Positions 24,875 to 34,324 of a DNA stretch of 64,000 nt are shown in pieces. Numbering within the stretch: position 1 is the first letter of the stretch; the number at the start of each line of letters is the position of its first letter. The position numbers and the translations under genes were made by a program. Where the stretch lies: contig CAAGAM010000070.1 in the NCBI GenBank assembly GCA_900767815.1, positions 1 through 64,000 on the forward strand, written 5' to 3'. This DNA comes from Clostridia bacterium. GTDB lineage: Bacteria > Bacillota > Clostridia > Christensenellales > Borkfalkiaceae. The notes beneath the pieces are model-generated. The model worked only from the letters and a program-made list of their open reading frames with translations. It searched no databases and was not told the origin of the DNA.

Positions 24875-26102
24875 AATTGATATGAACGCGGATAAAATTG
24901 TTTCTTACAAAAAATTTTACAGAGAGTTTCTGCTCGGCAACGTTGTTCCATTTTGGGAAAAATCCGACCTTATCGACAAAAAATACGGCGGTTTTATAAC
25001 GAGCGTTGACGAAATCGGAAAAAGTTATAACGATGATAAAAGCGTGTGGTTTCAAGGCAGGTGCCTCTGGACTTTTTCAAAGCTTTTAAACGAATTCGGG
25101 TATAGAAAAGAATGGGCGGAAGCGGCGGAAAGCGGCGCGGAGTTTATAAAAAAATACTGCATAGATAAAGATGGCAGAATGTTCTTCACGGTAACGCGCG
25201 ACGGAAAGCCGCTCAGAAAGAGAAGATATTATTTTTCGGAAAGTTTTCTCGTTGCGGGTTTTGCCGAATATTACTTTTATACGAAAGATAAAAAAGACCT
25301 TTATTTAGCGGAAAAATATTTCGATCTCATGTACGGAATTTACCGCGACCCGTCTTCCGACCCTTTTAAAATCACGCCGAAAGAGAATGCGGAAGTGAGA
25401 AATCTTCATTCGAACGCCAATCCTATGGTGCTTGTAAGTACGGCGCAGGAACTTTTAAGGGCAGATCCCGATAAAAAGGATTATTACGAAAAAATCATCC
25501 GAGATCTTATCGCCGACATGATGGGGCTTCATTATAAAGAAGAATATAAGTGTGTACTCGAAAACGTGTTTACAGACGGAAGCGTGCTCGATAACCCGAC
25601 GGGCAGAACGATAAACCCGGGGCATTCGATTGAAAATTCATGGTTCTTGATGAATTTTGCGGCAAATACGGGCGATAAGGAGCTTTTGAAAAAGGCTCTT
25701 AATATTCTCGATTGGTCGCTCGATATAGGCTGGGATAAAGAGTGTGGCGGAGTTTACTACTTCAGAGATGTGTTTAACCGCCCGTGCGAGCAACTCGAAC
25801 ACGATATGAAACTCTGGTGGGTTCACAACGAATGCCTTATAGCAACGCTTGCGGCGTATAAACTCACGGGCGACAAAAAATACTTTGACGAGTTCGAAAA
25901 AATACACGAATATTCTTTTTCGCATTTCGCGGATAAGAAAAACGGCGAATGGTACGGCTATCTGCACAGAGACGGTACGGTTTCGCACACTCAGAAGGGT
26001 TCGTTATGGAAAGGACCTTATCATTTGCCGAGGTGTCTGATCGCCGTCGGTAAATTGCTCGATTCAATTGAAAAGGGAAGCGACTTCCCCGAATTATTGT
26101 AA
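24864..26102 (+). CDS. AGE-family sugar 2-epimerase
   Basis: The 412-residue protein has the alpha/alpha-barrel signatures of N-acylglucosamine/cellobiose 2-epimerases: KYGGFITSVDEIGKSYNDDK with WFQGRCLWTFS (about 35-73), AESGAEFIKKYC, RRYYFSESFLVAGFAEYY, the histidine motif NPGHSIENSWFLM (about 251-263), and EHDMKLWWVHNECLIATLAA (about 310-329). These include the histidines that act as base and acid in the family. It would epimerise a sugar or disaccharide at C2, for example mannose-containing products feeding into glucose-type metabolism. The ATG at 24864 overlaps the upstream gene; ATG 24882 is an alternative start. Confidence 0.87.
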   Translation: MENKIDMNADKIVSYKKFYREFLLGNVVPFWEKSDLIDKKYGGFITSVDEIGKSYNDDKSVWFQGRCLWTFSKLLNEFGYRKEWAEAAESGAEFIKKYCIDKDGRMFFTVTRDGKPLRKRRYYFSESFLVAGFAEYYFYTKDKKDLYLAEKYFDLMYGIYRDPSSDPFKITPKENAEVRNLHSNANPMVLVSTAQELLRADPDKKDYYEKIIRDLIADMMGLHYKEEYKCVLENVFTDGSVLDNPTGRTINPGHSIENSWFLMNFAANTGDKELLKKALNILDWSLDIGWDKECGGVYYFRDVFNRPCEQLEHDMKLWWVHNECLIATLAAYKLTGDKKYFDEFEKIHEYSFSHFADKKNGEWYGYLHRDGTVSHTQKGSLWKGPYHLPRCLIAVGKLLDSIEKGSDFPELL

Positions 26103-26113
26103 ACGGAGAAAAC

Positions 26114-28525
26114 ATGAAGAAAAAAGTACATCTCGTCTGCAACGCGCATATCGATCCCATCTGGCAATGGGACTGGCAGGAGGGAGTGAGTGCGACGCTA
26201 TCCACATTTCGGAGTGCAGCGAAGCTCGTCGATAAATACGATTATATATTTTGCCATAACGAAGCAACGGTTTATAAATATGCCGAGGAATACGACCCCG
26301 AGTTGTTTGAGAAAATCAAAGAACTCGTAAAAAGGGACAAGTGGCGCATAATCGGCGGCTGGTATCTCCAACCCGACTGCAATATGCCCTCGGGCGAAAG
26401 TTTTGTTCGACAGATAAAATACGGGTTTAAATATTTTAAAGATAAATTCGGCGTCGAACCCCCGAAAACTGCGTTCAATGTAGACGCGTTCGGACACACG
26501 AGAGGGCTTGTTCAGATTATGACGAAGTGCGGGCAGACAGGGCTTATCGTCTGTCGCCCGTATAAACACGAAATGCTGCTGGACGACAATCTGTTTACAT
26601 GGAAGGGGCTTGACGGGAGTAAAATTAAAACATTCCGCTCGCCCGACAGTTACAACACCCCGCTCGGAACTTCCGCTTGGGCAATAAAAGACAGGGCAAG
26701 CGTGAGAAAAGATGGCGAATACCTTGTACTCTGGGGAGTGGGAAACCACGGCGGAGGTCCGTCGGATAGAGATCTTGCGGATATAGAGGAACTAAAAAAG
26801 ACGGACGAAGAGTACGAATACGTACATTCTTATCCCGAAGCGTATTTTGACGAAAACGAGCCGAAAACGAAAATCGATAAATCGCTCAGAATTTCGATGC
26901 CGGGGTGCTACACTTCGCTTATAAATATAAAACAAAAGCATATAAAACTCGAAAACGAGTTGTATCTCGCGGAAATAATGTCTGCGGCGGCAAGCATGAA
27001 AGGGCTTGAAGAGTATCCGACCGAAAAATTGTACGCGTGCTTTGAAAATCTGATGAACGGCGAATTTCACGACGTTCTGCCGGGGTCTTGCATAAAAGCG
27101 GGCGAGGATAACGGAACGGCGCTTTTTGACGGCGGCTATCTCGAAGCCACGAAGATAAAGACGAAGGCATATTTCGCTCTTTTAAACGGTCAGCCCGTCG
27201 CAAAAGAAGGCGAATATCCCGTACTCGTATTCAATCCCCATCCTTATAAGATAACGGAGAATATCGAGTGCGAGTTTATGCTCGCCGATCAGAATTGGAG
27301 CGAACAGGTTTCGGTTATAACCGTTAAGGATGGCGAAAAAACGATAAAAAGTCAGCTGACTAAAGAGGACAGCACTATAAACCTCGACTGGCGGAAAAAA
27401 GTAATATTCGAAGCGGAACTTCCGCCTATGAGTATGAAACGTTTTTCCGTTTACGTCGAAAGAAAAGATAAAGAAGAAAAGAAAAAATCAGAAAATTTCC
27501 TGTTCGATAACGGCGTAAGCCGTGTGGAAATAGACAAGACAACAGGACTGATGAAAAGTTATTCGGTAAACGGAATTAAATACGTCGGAAACGGCTTTTC
27601 GCTCTGCATGTTCGAAGACAATCCTGACCCGTGGGCAATGGGCGCGTTTCAGCAAAATGGGATAGGCGAAAAGGAAGAACAGTTTGCTTTATCCGAAAAG
27701 CCGAGCGGAATATTCGAAGGGTTAAAGAGCGTCGAAGTCATTGAGGACGGAGATATTTATACGGGAATCGAAGCCTTTTTCGAAAAGGATAACAGCAAGG
27801 CGAGGATTGAATACAGAATATATAAAAATTCGCCCGATATAGACGTAATCGTCAATCTCTATTTCAACGAGGCGAATAAAGTCGTCAAGTTGAAACTTCC
27901 CGTAATCGGCGGGGAAAGCGTGATAGGGCAGACGGCTTTCGGGACGGAAGAACTCTTTTCGGACGGAAGGGAGAACGTTTCTCAGAGATTCACGGGCGTG
28001 AAGGCGGGCGGCAAGGTTGTCGCGTTGATAGATAAAAGCAGGTACGGAAGCAGTTATAAGGACGGAAATCTGTACATGACGCTCGTTCGCGGAACTACCT
28101 ACTGCGCACATCCTGTTTTAGACAGGGAGATAATTCCGAAAGACAGATTTACGCAGAAAGCCGATCAGGGCGAGCATGATTACTATTTCAGACTCACCGT
28201 TGCGGGCGAAAACGAACTCGAACGAAAAGCAAACAAATTTAACCGTAAACCATATGCAGTAAACGTATTCCCGACGGGTACAAGCAGACCCGAAAACGAT
28301 TTTACATTCGAACTGTCAAATAAAAACATAACGCTTGTCACGATGAAAAAATCGGAAGAAAAAGATGGGTATGTTATAAGACTTCTGAACAATTCATCCG
28401 AACCCGCATCGACGGAAATAACGCTTTGCAAAGCAAAAATAAAGGCGGAATTCGGCGTTTATGAGGTAAAAACTTATTTATACGCAAACGGAAAATTAAG
28501 AGAGGAAAGAGGGCTTACGATATGA
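26114..28525 (+). CDS. GH38 alpha-mannosidase
   Basis: The 803-residue enzyme shows the GH38 zinc and catalytic motifs: AHIDPIWQWDWQEG with His12 and Asp14, WYLQPDCNMPSGES near 83-96, and FNVDAFGHTRG with the nucleophile Asp124. A C-terminal beta-rich half carries VLVFNPHPYKI and DNGVSRVEIDKTTG, as usual. Length is normal for bacterial members. It is cytoplasmic (no signal peptide) and would cleave imported alpha-mannosides. GGAG lies at 26105-26108, 11 bp after the AGE gene, and its stop overlaps the ATG of the GH127 gene, so the two enzymes are made together. Confidence 0.95.
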   Translation: MKKKVHLVCNAHIDPIWQWDWQEGVSATLSTFRSAAKLVDKYDYIFCHNEATVYKYAEEYDPELFEKIKELVKRDKWRIIGGWYLQPDCNMPSGESFVRQIKYGFKYFKDKFGVEPPKTAFNVDAFGHTRGLVQIMTKCGQTGLIVCRPYKHEMLLDDNLFTWKGLDGSKIKTFRSPDSYNTPLGTSAWAIKDRASVRKDGEYLVLWGVGNHGGGPSDRDLADIEELKKTDEEYEYVHSYPEAYFDENEPKTKIDKSLRISMPGCYTSLINIKQKHIKLENELYLAEIMSAAASMKGLEEYPTEKLYACFENLMNGEFHDVLPGSCIKAGEDNGTALFDGGYLEATKIKTKAYFALLNGQPVAKEGEYPVLVFNPHPYKITENIECEFMLADQNWSEQVSVITVKDGEKTIKSQLTKEDSTINLDWRKKVIFEAELPPMSMKRFSVYVERKDKEEKKKSENFLFDNGVSRVEIDKTTGLMKSYSVNGIKYVGNGFSLCMFEDNPDPWAMGAFQQNGIGEKEEQFALSEKPSGIFEGLKSVEVIEDGDIYTGIEAFFEKDNSKARIEYRIYKNSPDIDVIVNLYFNEANKVVKLKLPVIGGESVIGQTAFGTEELFSDGRENVSQRFTGVKAGGKVVALIDKSRYGSSYKDGNLYMTLVRGTTYCAHPVLDREIIPKDRFTQKADQGEHDYYFRLTVAGENELERKANKFNRKPYAVNVFPTGTSRPENDFTFELSNKNITLVTMKKSEEKDGYVIRLLNNSSEPASTEITLCKAKIKAEFGVYEVKTYLYANGKLREERGLTI

Positions 28526-30303
28526 GATTTACCGATATAAAAATGTTTTCGGGCAATGACCTGAAAATACGCGGGGTGATGGACGATAACGTAAATTTCG
28601 TTGCCGAAAGCCAATTGAAAAGCCGCGAAAGATGGGAGAAACTTGTCGAGCCGTTTATAACCAGAGAGGACTCCGACGGCTTCTGGCGAGGAGAGTTCTT
28701 CGGTAAAGAAATGCGAGGAGCAGCTCTTATCTATCAATATACGAAAGACGAAGAGTTATATAAAATTCTCACTGAAGCGGTGGAAAAACTTCTCGCCGCT
28801 CAGGACGAAAAGGGCAGAATATCGACTTATAGCGAGGCTTCCGAGTTTAACGGCTGGGATATGTGGTGCAGAAAATACGTCCTCACGGGCGTTCAGCATT
28901 ACTATCGCATTTGTCGTGACGAGGGTTTCAAGAAAGAAATTCTGTCGGCTTTATCTAAGCATGCCGATTATATAATTTCGAAAATCGGCAACGGCGAGGA
29001 GCAGAAAAAAATAACCGAAACATCGTCCTGGTGGGGCTGTGTGAATTCCTGCACGATTTTAGAGCCTATGCTCGAGCTTTATAAGGAAACGGGCGAAAAA
29101 CGATATTTTGAATTTGCGAAGTATATAATTTCGACGGGCGGTAGTTCCGATTGTAACTTTTTGGAACTTGCTTTGGAAAACAGGCTTGCGCCCTATCAAT
29201 ACCCCGTCGTTAAAGCTTACGAATCGATGTCTTATTTTGAGGGGCTTCTCGCTTACTATGAAATTACAGGCGAAGAAAAATATTTTACGGCAGTTAAAAA
29301 TTTCGTTGAAGCTGTTGAGAGAACCGATATGACTGTTATAGGCTGTTCGGGTTGCACGCACGAGCTGTTCGATAACTCGTCCGTAAAGCAAACAGAGTAC
29401 GCCGAAAACATAATGCAGGAAACCTGCGTCACCGTTACATGGATGAGAATTTCCCTCAGAATGTATCTTGAAGCGGGCGAAAGAAAGTTTATCGATCGAA
29501 TCGAAAAATCGGGTTTAAACGCCTTATACGGCAGCTTAAATAAAAAACACAACGCAATTTACAATCTTCTGGATAAGAAGTTCGTAAGCGGTATGACTTT
29601 TGATAGTTACAGTCCGTTATATATGAATACCCGCGGCAGAGGAACAGGCGGATATATGGAATTTTTGCGCGGCGGCTCGTGCGGGTGCTGTGAGGCGATA
29701 GGCGCGTGCGGCGTTGCGTTGATGCCGCTTACGGCGGTTATGTCGGCAAAAGAGGGCGTTATCGTAAACTATCTTTTCGGCGGCGAGTTAAGCGTTAAAG
29801 ACAAGAACGGGGAATCGGTAAAACTTCTGTTTGAAAGCGATTATCCCTCCGAAAACACCTGCAAAATAACTGTTTCAAGCGACGGCAAAGTAAATCTCGG
29901 AATGTTTATCCGTCTGCCCGAATTTGCGGACGGAACGACGATAAACGGGAAAACTTATACGGGAGAATATGCCGATATAAGCGGCGAATATTCGGGCGGA
30001 GATGTAATAGAAATCGGATACAATGTCGGGCTTAAAGTTTTAAGACTCAACGGAAAAGTTGCGTTTTCATTTGGCGCGATCACCCTCGGGACGGATGAAG
30101 AAAAGTTTGACGGCGATATCGAAAAACCGATAAACGTCACCGATAACCCCGTCTATAAGTTGATTAAACAGCAAAAAGATGAGCTATTGCGAGTTGAAAT
30201 CTCCTTGAAAGACGGCGAGGAAATAACACTTTCGGATTATCAGTCCTGCGGCAAAAACTGGCGCGGAAAAAGAAACAGAACAACCGTTTGGTTTAATGCG
30301 TGA
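28522..30303 (+). CDS. GH127-type beta-L-arabinofuranosidase
   Basis: The 593-residue protein matches the GH127 (former DUF1680) alpha/alpha-barrel family. Key signs are GFWRGEFFGKEMRGA near 53-67, WDMWCRKYVLTGVQHYYRI, the Glu300-Thr-Cys302 motif in MQETCVTVTWM, and the zinc/nucleophile cysteines Cys389-Cys390 in GGSCGCCEAIGACG. Known members use a zinc-bound cysteine as nucleophile to release L-arabinofuranose from plant glycans; some relatives act on other furanosides. The ATG overlaps the GH38 stop (ATGA). No signal peptide. The barrel is followed by a beta-sandwich (about 410-590). Confidence 0.88.
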   Translation: MRFTDIKMFSGNDLKIRGVMDDNVNFVAESQLKSRERWEKLVEPFITREDSDGFWRGEFFGKEMRGAALIYQYTKDEELYKILTEAVEKLLAAQDEKGRISTYSEASEFNGWDMWCRKYVLTGVQHYYRICRDEGFKKEILSALSKHADYIISKIGNGEEQKKITETSSWWGCVNSCTILEPMLELYKETGEKRYFEFAKYIISTGGSSDCNFLELALENRLAPYQYPVVKAYESMSYFEGLLAYYEITGEEKYFTAVKNFVEAVERTDMTVIGCSGCTHELFDNSSVKQTEYAENIMQETCVTVTWMRISLRMYLEAGERKFIDRIEKSGLNALYGSLNKKHNAIYNLLDKKFVSGMTFDSYSPLYMNTRGRGTGGYMEFLRGGSCGCCEAIGACGVALMPLTAVMSAKEGVIVNYLFGGELSVKDKNGESVKLLFESDYPSENTCKITVSSDGKVNLGMFIRLPEFADGTTINGKTYTGEYADISGEYSGGDVIEIGYNVGLKVLRLNGKVAFSFGAITLGTDEEKFDGDIEKPINVTDNPVYKLIKQQKDELLRVEISLKDGEEITLSDYQSCGKNWRGKRNRTTVWFNA

Positions 30304-30346
30304 CGTCGGCGCAAACGAAGCATAAAAAAAATGCAAGGAGAACTCC

Positions 30347-30372
30347 TCCTTTCGTCCTGACGTGCGAAAGGA
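30347..30372 (+). other. leader hairpin before the sugar-binding protein gene
   Basis: TCCTTTCG (30347-30354) pairs with CGAAAGGA (30365-30372) across a 10-nt loop. It sits in the 105-bp gap between GH127 and the solute-binding protein. There is no T-run, so it is more likely an mRNA-stabilising or processing hairpin than a terminator. Confidence 0.45.
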
Positions 30373-30408
30373 AATCTCTTAAAAGCATAAAAAAAGGAGA
30401 AAATCAAA

Positions 30409-32127
30409 ATGAAAAAATTGTTACTCGGGGCTTTATCTTTAATAATGGCTCTCGGTTGCACCGTTGCATGCGGCGGCAACAACAACGGCGGCACTTCCGA
30501 TGGCGGAAGTGCGTCGGAAAAACCTTCGGGCGTTACCAATCCGTATGCGCTTAAGGTGTTCAACTTCAACGGCGGCTACGGCTCGGAATGGCTCAGCGCG
30601 CTCGAAAAACGTTATGAAGCCGAAAAAGCGGGCAAAACGATCACTATCGACGGCAAAACTTACGACGGGATCGACGTGCAGATCGACGCGGTAAAGAAAG
30701 TCATGAAAGAAATGGCAGGAACTTACAATTTCGCCACAAATCACGTATATTTCCATGAGGACGTCTGGTATACCACTTATCTCAGAAACGGAAATACGTT
30801 TGCAGAGATGACCGAAGCTTTGACGACCGACAACCCGTATGAGCCCGGAACTACGCTCGAAAGCAAACTATCCGCCGAGCAGAAAGCTTATTTCAACGTA
30901 GACGGAAAATATTACGGCATTCCTCACTATGCTGGATACGTAGGCGTAAACTACGATATAGATTTGTTTGAGGAGAAAGGATATTACCTTAAAGACGGTT
31001 ATTCTTATAACGGAGACACGGCGACTCTCGCCGCGTGCTTCACGAACGTCGCCGCGGAAAAGACGGCGGGCCCCGACGGAAAGAAAGGTACCGACGACGA
31101 CGGACTTCCCGCAACTTACGACGAATTTTTCATGCTTTGCGGCTGGATTACTCAAAACGGTGATACGCCGATAACTTGGGATAACGGAAACAGGCAGAAA
31201 TACCTTAACTGGTTCATTTCGTCTCTTGCAGCAAGTTACGAAGGTCTTGAGCAGACAAATCTTAACTACACGTTCTCGGGAACGGCTAAAAATCTCGTAA
31301 GCGTTGCAAACGACGGTACTGTTACAAAACTTCCGGAAACGGAAATCTCGTCCGAGAACGGTTACGAACTCGCAAAACAAGCGGGCAAATATTACGGACT
31401 TACGTTTATCGAACAATTGGCGAAAAACGATTGGTACTATAGCCCCGCGGGACTTACCAATACCGACGCTCAGGATAAGTTCATTCAAGGAATAGGCGAA
31501 ACTTACGTCGCTATGCTTATGGACGGCGTTTGGTGGGAAAACGAAGCCGATTCCACGTTTACGTCCGAAGAGCTTGCCGGAATGCCTTCCAGAAAAGACA
31601 GAAACTACGGTTTTATGCCTCTTCCTGCGGCAACTAACGAGAAAGCGACCGAAAGAGCGAACGCGCTTAACGCGGGCAAAAACGGATATACGCTTCTCGA
31701 TACTCACAATTCGCTCTGCTTCATCGGCAAAGGCTTATCCGAGGACGCGAGAAAACTCGCCATCGATTTCATTCAGTTCGCTTACACCGACAATTCGCTT
31801 GCGGAATTTTCGATAACCACCGATACCACGAAGGCTTTGAAATATACGATGAGCGATGCCGATAAGGCGAAAATGTCCGCTTACGGACGTTCGATAATCA
31901 ACATGCAGGAAAGAGCGGACGTCGTATATTCGTTTTCCAGAGAGAAATTCTATCAGGATAACGAAGCTTCTCTTGCCGAATATGACGCGGCGTTCAGAGC
32001 GGAAGTCGACGGCAACACCGTATCCGTACCCCTCGATTCGTTTGTCGGCGGAAAGTCGGTTAAAACTTATTTCGACGGATTGTATACGTATAGAAAGAAT
32101 ACGCTTTGGAATTCTTTGGCTAAATAA
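30409..32127 (+). CDS. sugar ABC transporter solute-binding lipoprotein
   Basis: The 572-residue protein begins with a lipoprotein signal (basic start, hydrophobic core, lipobox TVAC-GG at about 18-22) and a Gly/Asn/Ser-rich linker, then the two-lobe fold of CUT1 solute-binding proteins: NYDIDLFEEKGYYL, WITQNGDTPITWDNG, and MLMDGVWWENEADS. A loop GPDGKKGTDDDGLP (about 222-235) looks like a calcium-binding insert. It catches oligosaccharides outside the cell and hands them to the two permeases downstream. AAGGAG at 30394-30399. The following hairpin probably helps it to be made in excess over the permeases. Confidence 0.9.
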   Translation: MKKLLLGALSLIMALGCTVACGGNNNGGTSDGGSASEKPSGVTNPYALKVFNFNGGYGSEWLSALEKRYEAEKAGKTITIDGKTYDGIDVQIDAVKKVMKEMAGTYNFATNHVYFHEDVWYTTYLRNGNTFAEMTEALTTDNPYEPGTTLESKLSAEQKAYFNVDGKYYGIPHYAGYVGVNYDIDLFEEKGYYLKDGYSYNGDTATLAACFTNVAAEKTAGPDGKKGTDDDGLPATYDEFFMLCGWITQNGDTPITWDNGNRQKYLNWFISSLAASYEGLEQTNLNYTFSGTAKNLVSVANDGTVTKLPETEISSENGYELAKQAGKYYGLTFIEQLAKNDWYYSPAGLTNTDAQDKFIQGIGETYVAMLMDGVWWENEADSTFTSEELAGMPSRKDRNYGFMPLPAATNEKATERANALNAGKNGYTLLDTHNSLCFIGKGLSEDARKLAIDFIQFAYTDNSLAEFSITTDTTKALKYTMSDADKAKMSAYGRSIINMQERADVVYSFSREKFYQDNEASLAEYDAAFRAEVDGNTVSVPLDSFVGGKSVKTYFDGLYTYRKNTLWNSLAK

Positions 32128-32142
32128 CAAACAATAAATACG

Positions 32143-32169
32143 GCGAGCCGCCGAAAAAAGGCGGCTCGC
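32143..32169 (+). other. intercistronic hairpin between binding protein and permease
   Basis: A perfect 10-bp stem GCGAGCCGCC (32143-32152) with GGCGGCTCGC (32160-32169) and a 7-nt A-rich loop, followed by A residues, not T. Hairpins in this place typically stabilise the upstream message or dampen read-through so that the binding protein exceeds the permeases. Confidence 0.75.
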
Positions 32170-32210
32170 AAAAAAAGTTAAAAATACGAAAAAGCATTTC
32201 GGGAGAAAAA

Positions 32211-33215
32211 ATGGCTCAAGTTACGATAAAAGAAAACACGGGAACGAAAAATTCGGGAGGCGGGAATTTTTCGCAAAAAAAACCCGTCAATAAAGATTTA
32301 ATATTTTATAGTCTGATGATGATCTGGCCCGTCCTTCAGTTCGCTGTGTTTTATATCGGGGTCAATTTCAATTCCGTGCTGATGGCGTTTCAAAAAGTCA
32401 GTTACGTAGACCCTTCGGCAGCGGGCGCGAACGGCGGAGCAACCATATCGGTATTTTCGTTGGAGCAGTTTCGAAAAGTGTTTAAGTGGTTCGCGGGGAG
32501 CGAATTTCGCTCGCTTATGGGCGTTTCGGTTAAATTTTACGTATATACGTTAATCGTTTCCGTGCCTTTGGGATTATTGTTTTCGTACTATATCTACAAA
32601 AAATTCGCGGGGTGGAGTATGTTCCGCGCGATGCTTTTCTTGCCGTCGATATTATCGGGCGTAGTTATGGGAGCGATTTACAAATTTTTCTGCAACAGCG
32701 GGATAACCGAAATAGTCGCTAAAATAACGGGCAACGCGAAAGTGCTTTCGATTCTGGATATAAACAGCGGAAAGACGTTTGCCGCAATACTGTTTTTTAA
32801 TTTATGGATAAGTTTCGGCACGTCCGTGCTTATGTATTCGAACAAAATGTCGGGGCTGGATCAAGAGGTCGTCGAAGCCGCTCATATCGACGGAGCTACG
32901 GGCATAAAGGAATTCTGGCATATCACGATGCCTTATGTTTATCCTACTTTTTCGGTGTTTTTAATAACGGGTTTCGCACAAATCTGCTCGAATCAATATA
33001 ACCTTTATAATATTTACGGCGCATACGGCACAGATCCCGCCGTGAGAAATATGGGTTATTTTCTGTTTACCGAAGTCGCGGGCAAATTCTCCGTCGGAGG
33101 ACTTCCCGAACTTCCCTATTATTCCGCAATGAGCGTCATAATAACGCTGGTGGCGATCCCGGTGACGTTTGCGGTCAAATGGGTCGTTGAAAAATTCGGA
33201 CCGAGCGAGGACTGA
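32211..33215 (+). CDS. sugar ABC transporter permease (UgpA/LplB type)
   Basis: The 334-residue membrane protein has six predicted helices (first at about 38-58) and the cytoplasmic EAA loop VVEAAHIDGATGIKEFWHIT (about 221-240), the site that contacts the ATPase. It pairs with the next permease. No ATPase gene is present in the window; in many Clostridia one shared MsmK-like ATPase serves several CUT1 transporters, which I infer here. The start has GGGAG at 32201-32205. Confidence 0.93.
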   Translation: MAQVTIKENTGTKNSGGGNFSQKKPVNKDLIFYSLMMIWPVLQFAVFYIGVNFNSVLMAFQKVSYVDPSAAGANGGATISVFSLEQFRKVFKWFAGSEFRSLMGVSVKFYVYTLIVSVPLGLLFSYYIYKKFAGWSMFRAMLFLPSILSGVVMGAIYKFFCNSGITEIVAKITGNAKVLSILDINSGKTFAAILFFNLWISFGTSVLMYSNKMSGLDQEVVEAAHIDGATGIKEFWHITMPYVYPTFSVFLITGFAQICSNQYNLYNIYGAYGTDPAVRNMGYFLFTEVAGKFSVGGLPELPYYSAMSVIITLVAIPVTFAVKWVVEKFGPSED

Positions 33216-33225
33216 GGAGGGTAAA

Positions 33226-34212
33226 ATGAAAAAGATCAAATTCGAAAATAAAAAGAAAAATAAGTTCACTCCTTTGGCAATCGTATTGTTGGTCCTTCTG
33301 TGCGTATACTGTTTATCTATACTTTTTTCTCTGTATTGGTCGGTTTTAACGTCGCTCAAAATCAACAACAACGTTTTCGAATACAGCAAATTCGGATTGC
33401 CGAAATATTCGTATTGGAAAACTCTTGACGGAAACAGAACGGAAAAGAGGATCGCCGCGGCGGTTAAACTTGCCGAAGCGGACGGCGGCGCGCTGTTTTA
33501 TACATACAGAAACATATGGAAATATTTCGTTATAAAAATTTCTAGCGATAATGTCGTTCGTATGCCGACGATGTATCTCTATTCGTTTTTATATGCGTTC
33601 GGTTCGGCGATAACCAGCACCTTGGTTCCGTGTATTGCGGCATATCTTTGCGCGAGATACGATTTTAAATTTTCAAAAATAATGCGCAACACGGTAATAG
33701 TCGTCATGATTATACCGATAATCGGCTCGATGCCGTCGGAAATAGCGATGGCCAAAAGGCTCAACATGCTCGATACGTTCTGGGGCCTCTGGGTTATGAA
33801 AGCTAACTTTTTGGGCCTTTATTTTCTCGTTTTTTACGATATTTTCAAAGCTATGCCGAAAGCGTTCAGCGAGGCGGCTAAAATAGACGGCGCGAGCAAT
33901 ATGCAAATACTTGTACAAATCGGTTTACCGCTTGCAAAAAACACGATTTCCACCGTCTTTCTGATAAGGTTCGTGGAATTTTGGAACGATTATCAGACTC
34001 CGATGGTGTTTATGTCGAGCATGCCCACGGTCGCAAGCGGCTTAAACAGTCTGATAAACGGAAACCTTGAAACTAACGAGGCTTTCAATCCTCAGCATAC
34101 GCCCGCAAGAATGGCGGCGGTCGTTATGACGGGGCTACCAGTATTGGTTTTGTTTTTGGTGTTCCAAAACAAACTGATGAGCAATCTGACGATGGGCGGA
34201 GTTAAAGGCTGA
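33226..34212 (+). CDS. sugar ABC transporter permease (UgpE type)
   Basis: The second permease, 328 residues. The ATG at 33226 follows GGAGG at 33215-33219, and the stop of the first permease overlaps this site; an in-frame opening from 33169 is inside the upstream gene. A lysine-rich N-terminus precedes the first helix (about 15-35). An unusually long extracellular loop (about 40-115) follows, then helices and the EAA loop FSEAAKIDGASNMQILVQIG (about 220-239). It is the heteromeric partner of the upstream permease. Confidence 0.92.
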   Translation: MKKIKFENKKKNKFTPLAIVLLVLLCVYCLSILFSLYWSVLTSLKINNNVFEYSKFGLPKYSYWKTLDGNRTEKRIAAAVKLAEADGGALFYTYRNIWKYFVIKISSDNVVRMPTMYLYSFLYAFGSAITSTLVPCIAAYLCARYDFKFSKIMRNTVIVVMIIPIIGSMPSEIAMAKRLNMLDTFWGLWVMKANFLGLYFLVFYDIFKAMPKAFSEAAKIDGASNMQILVQIGLPLAKNTISTVFLIRFVEFWNDYQTPMVFMSSMPTVASGLNSLINGNLETNEAFNPQHTPARMAAVVMTGLPVLVLFLVFQNKLMSNLTMGGVKG

Positions 34213-34324
34213 GATTTCAATGGTTTGAAAAATTGCCGTTAATCGGCATATAGGCGCACTTAATAAAAAAAGATAACAACGAAAATAAAAATTTTCGAGG
34301 ATATAATATCAAGGAGGAAACATA

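Noticed and set aside
30868..31707. 279-codon minus-strand frame within the solute-binding protein gene
   Set aside because: Mirror of a strongly coding region; composition is Arg/Val/Phe-rich as typical for antisense shadows.
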